In this document: piece by piece, positions 60,263 through 64,000 of the stretch
How positions within the stretch are numbered: position 1 is the stretch's first letter
How the letters are laid out: every line of letters begins with the position of its first letter
Assembly: GCA_025716855.1 (NCBI GenBank)
Contig: JAIXMQ010000035.1
Span: 264,983 to 328,982 of the forward strand
Source: Pilaira anomala
Lineage: Eukaryota; Mucoromycota; Mucoromycetes; Mucorales; Mucoraceae
Reading direction: 5' to 3'
Length of the DNA stretch: 64,000 nucleotides
Notes under the pieces: model-generated
What the model was told of the DNA's origin: nothing
The model's database searches: none
The model's input: only the letters and a program-made list of their open reading frames with translations
Program-made: the position numbers and the translations under genes

Positions 60263-63200
60263 ATGTCCAGCATCTTTAAAAAGGATTCTACCTCTCGACC
60301 TCTACTAGGTCATGAAGTCTCACGCCACAAGACCACCAACAAAAGAAGCTACGTCGTAGTGGGATCCTTTCTTCTCTTTGGCTTTAGTTTCATTTACCTC
60401 TCTCGTCAATTACCAACGATTGCTCAACAAGTGAGTCCACAAGCCATATGGCACGAATCCAATAAAGTCATATCGCCCGGTATCTCTTTGACTTCCTTTG
60501 AACAAGGCATTGAAAGATGTCAGTACAGTCTCGACAGAGCCGAGGCTCAAACCAATCAAACCCGTACCAGACATCGTAATCCGCGTAAAGCACCTGACGC
60601 TACCGATCTATTGATTCATCATGGTCATATCTGGCTTGGGGATCGTTACCTGGACGGTGATATCTATTTAAAAGATGGCTTGATTGCTGCCATCGGTAAA
60701 AATCTCACCGTCGATAAACATGTGCGTGTCTTGAACGCTGCTGGAAGGGTCGTTACACCCGGTATCATTGATATGCATTCTCATATGACCGTAGATAGCT
60801 TGGGTGGTTTAAATGCTGCTGATGATACCAATGAAATGACCTCTCCTACTACTCCTTATGTATGTTCTCTCTTTCTCCTATATTTTTTTCATCATCGTTT
60901 TTTTTTAACTCAAAAAACTATTTTTTTTTTTTTTTTTTTATAGGTACGAGTCATTGATGCACTTAGTCCTACGGATCCTGGATTAAAAGTAGTTGCAAGT
61001 GGAGGCATTACAACCTCATTAATTCTTCCTGGCTCAGGTAATTTAATGGGCGGTGAAGCTGCCGTGATCAAGCTTCGTCCTACTTCTTCACTTTCAAATC
61101 AAGAAATGTTAATTGGCGCTGGCGTTTCGGATGAAGATCAGGAGGTAGTTTGGCGTTACATGAAAATGGCTTGTGGTGAAAATCCTAAAGGTTACTATGG
61201 TGGTGAATTAAAGCAAATGCCCATGACACGTAATATATATAAAAAAACAAGTTTCCTTTCTATATATATATATATATACACAAACAAACAAACACTTATT
61301 TTTTTTTTTTGATAAGGTCTGGGAGAGAATTATTTATTTCGTCGTAAATTTGAAGAAGCTCAAGACCTGATGAGAAGACAAGACGATTGGTGTGACGCTG
61401 CTGCTCGGATCAAAAAAGCGTTTCCATCCAGTACCGACATGACCAGATTAAGTGAGAGTTATCCACATGATTTAGATTTAGAGAGTTTGGTCGCTCTCTT
61501 ACGTAAACAAGTCAATCTAAATATCCATTGTTATTTACCTCAAGATATTGAGGCCATGGTACATCATTCACTTGAATTCGATTTTGAAATCGCTGCCTTT
61601 CATCATGCTTTAAGTGCTTGGCAAGTACCGGATATCATTAAACGTGCAAAGACCAATATTACCATCGCTACATTTGCAGGTAACAAAAAAAAAAAAAGTA
61701 GATCTTTCATTGATTTCTAACAATTTTTGTTGTATTACAATAAATAGATATGTGGGGTTATAAGGTAATAAAACAATTTTTTTTTTTTTTTTTTTTTTTA
61801 CCCCTTTTTTTTTTTTCTTATTGCTGACCTAAACTATTTTTTTTTTTTTTAACAGGCAGAAGCATTAGATCAAAACGTACATGCACCTAAAATCCTTGAT
61901 CAAGCCGGTATTCCTGTTGCTTTCAAGAGTGACCACCCTGTTACCAACGCAGTAAGTTTATTTTTTTTTTTAAAAAAAAAAAGAAATTTTTATCACGTAA
62001 CCTTATTAAAAAAAAAAAAAAAAAAGCGCGATTTAATGCATGAAGCACAAAAAGCATATCATTACGGATTCGATGAACACAAATCCCTTCAATCCTTAAC
62101 CACCGTACCTGCCAAATCGCTCAACCTCGACCACCGAATCGGCAGCATTGAAATCGGAAAAGATGCCGATATCGTCATCTGGGAACGCCATCCATTAAGA
62201 TTAGGTGCACGTCCTAAACACGTCTTCATTGACGGTGCCGAGCTCAACTTTCACCTACCTTGGTCCAAATCCATAACCGAACAAGAACAAGAACAACATG
62301 TATTCGATACTTCGGATCTCATTCACTTGAATGAACAAGAAAGACATTATTTACCTCCATTTTCTGATAACACCATGCGTTTAGAAGATCACGGTTTAGA
62401 TAACCCCGCTTCTTTTCTTGACGCTTGTTCAAAAGATGTCGATTCTTTTGTCTTGAAGAATATCAGTCAGATCTATATGAACTCAACCGATGCAATGGAT
62501 ATGAAAGATACTGACGGTCGTGGCTTATATATTGTGGTAAAGGAAGGGATCATTGCCTGTATTGGCCTTGTATGTGATCGTGATCATATTGAATGGCCTG
62601 TCTCTAGTCCTGTTTTTGAAATGGGCGGTGCCGTAGTGATTCCAGTAAGAGATTTCTTTTTTAAAAAATAGAGGACAGAAGTGTGAGAGAGAGACTCATT
62701 TTTTTTTTAGGGTATTATATCGATGGGTGTACCACTTGGTTTAGCTGAAATTCAAGCAGAAGAAACAACGCAAGATGGATACGCCAAAAACGATATTTCA
62801 GATGAAGACATCTCTAAAAAAGTAGTGCGTGCAGTAGATGGACTTAAATTAAATGGTTTACATCTTCAAAAAGCTTACAAAGCAGGTAAAAAACGAGAAA
62901 AAAAAAACTTTGTATTTTATATATATCTAACACTTTTTTTAAAAAAAAAAAAAAAAAACTATAGGTGTAACCACTGCTGTTTCACAACCTATGGTTGCAT
63001 CTGATTTACTTGCTGGAATCTCTGTCGCCTTCCGAACAGGACTACAGAACACAGTCTTGGACACCCTGGATGCACTTGTAAAAGAAGAAGCCGCACTCAA
63101 CTTCGTCATCCATCACGGTCCCAGCATGACGGTCTCGAAACAAATCGCTAGTATTCGCGACCTACTCATCGACAACATCAAAAAGGACCCAACCCGTAAC

Positions 63201-63812
63201 GTCTTTGCCAAAGCGGCTCGTGGTCAAATTCCCGTCGTAGTCCAAGTAGACGATAAAGATGAAATCGCGTCCATCTTACTTATCAAACAATCCATTGCAA
63301 AAGACTATAAATACGATATCAAGTTCGTCATTTTGGGTGGCGCTGAATCCCATTTAGTGGCTGAACACCTCAACCGATTAGACGTACCGGTCGTCCTGAT
63401 GCCTGCACGTTGCTTTGCAACTACCTGGCAATCGCGATTTTGTTTGACAGGTCCTCCTGTGACCCCAAACACTGTCTTGGATATCTTGTTGAAGCATCAA
63501 GTAAGAGTCGGCTTAGGAAGTACTGATTTGGATAATGGCGATGCGCGTAACTTGATCTGGGAAGCAGGTTGGAATTTAGCTCATAATCCAAATCTGTCCA
63601 CTTTGGATGCCGTAGGTTTAATCACTTGGAATTTAGCAAGTATTTTTAATTTAATAGATACAAATACTTTGGATGGTCCAGGTGTCTTGAAGCAAGGTGG
63701 TAAGGCTGATTTTGTTGCTTATAATAGTAATCCTTTTGAATTTGGTTCTCGCGTTTTAATGGTCAATGGTGGTGGACATGCTGGTCCTACTTGTTTTCCT
63801 AAACAAGTTTGA
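60263..63812 (+). CDS. Membrane-anchored double-domain amidohydrolase
   Basis: Eight exons, 60263-60859, 60944-61229, 61317-61679, 61748-61764 (17 nt), 61856-61951, 62027-62644, 62711-62885 and 62965-63812, encode 999 residues. An N-terminal cytoplasmic tail is followed by one membrane segment (SYVVVGSFLLFGFSFIYLS, about residues 29-47), so it is a type II membrane protein. The first amidohydrolase domain has RVVTPGIIDMHSHM with the HxH metal pair, later NIHCYL, VAFKSDHPV, and the closing IEIGKDADIVIWERHPL. A second related domain follows, with a beta-sandwich part (GLYIVVKEGIIACIG, then AVVIPGIISMG) but no HxH, and ends GGKADFVAYNSNPFEFGSRV. It is likely a hydrolase of the imidazolonepropionase/dipeptidase type facing the endomembrane lumen. 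Substrate unknown. The ATG at 60263 was chosen over 60155 because the upstream part is a T-rich leader. Confidence 0.88.
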
Positions 63813-64000
63813 AAGTTTTTTTTTTTTTATTTATAATCACACATTAAAAAAAAAAAAAAAGATAAGAGAAATTAATTTTTGCTCTGAAACCTTATTTTTG
63901 TGGGTTTTGACTGCGGGGAAGAGAGAGGGGACTGAATTGATTGGTTTATAAATTATTACCTACTTGTTATTATAGGTCTATTATCCAACCTGTATTTTTT
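63813..64000. other. Window end, 3' flank
   Basis: T and A runs directly after the amidohydrolase stop, then AT-rich sequence to the window edge. No gene seen. Confidence 0.4.

Noticed and set aside
61039..61045. Possible splice donor in GGCTCAGGTAATTT of the amidohydrolase
   Set aside because: The frame continues through this point as conserved coding sequence (LPGSGNLMGGEAAV), so no intron is needed.

Overview
This window looks like a piece of an AT-rich fungal nuclear genome of the Mucoromycota, probably Mucorales (Rhizopus/Mucor-like). The signs are many short introns (about 45-90 nt, GTAAGT-type donors, AG acceptors), homopolymer-rich gaps, and a gene set typical of filamentous fungi: chitin deacetylase, MDM12 of ERMES, type I metacaspase, peroxisomal acyl-CoA oxidases, GSK3 and a VPS13 bridge protein. 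I saw no tRNA, rRNA or CRISPR array. Exon maps were derived by hand from splice signals and reading-frame phase. Most genes close perfectly in phase, which is the main evidence that they are intact.

Layout. 1-2.3 kb: the 3' part of a secreted GPI-anchored protein (+) converging on a chitin deacetylase (-). 2.8-7.1 kb: a dynamic stretch with a dead Tc1/mariner transposase, a nine-exon gene of unknown function, a near-perfect hairpin, an ORF fragment, and a frameshifted partial copy of the unknown gene. 7.2-9.3 kb: an unusual CDK-like kinase tail to tail with a carboxymuconolactone-decarboxylase-like protein ending in a peroxisomal signal. 10.2-20.6 kb: a complete 3193-aa VPS13. 21.2-27.7 kb: metacaspase, organellar M3 oligopeptidase and MDM12. 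31.2-36 kb: PPZ-type phosphatase, small zinc-finger protein, EFM7-like methyltransferase and HAD_SAK-type protein. 39.8-45 kb: a tandem pair of acyl-CoA oxidases. 45.4-48.8 kb: GSK3 and a Sec12-like protein. 53.5-63.8 kb: MSH4, a WD40 protein and a membrane-anchored double amidohydrolase.

Mobile and repeat content. Three copies (about 28.0-29.4, 49.3-50.8 and 51.7-53.2 kb) of a roughly 1.47-kb non-autonomous element share about 45-bp terminal inverted repeats. Each is built inside from direct and inverted copies of one AT-rich unit. A separate short motif (core GTCAGTAAACAC) occurs four times, twice as an inverted pair around one of these copies. Self-complementary poly(T)-poly(A) tracts recur, mostly inside introns.

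Functional links. Three genes encode proteins with C-terminal PTS1 tripeptides (AKL, SKL, SKL), so peroxisomal metabolism is over-represented. VPS13 and MDM12 both act at lipid-transfer contact sites. MSH4 implies a meiotic crossover pathway.
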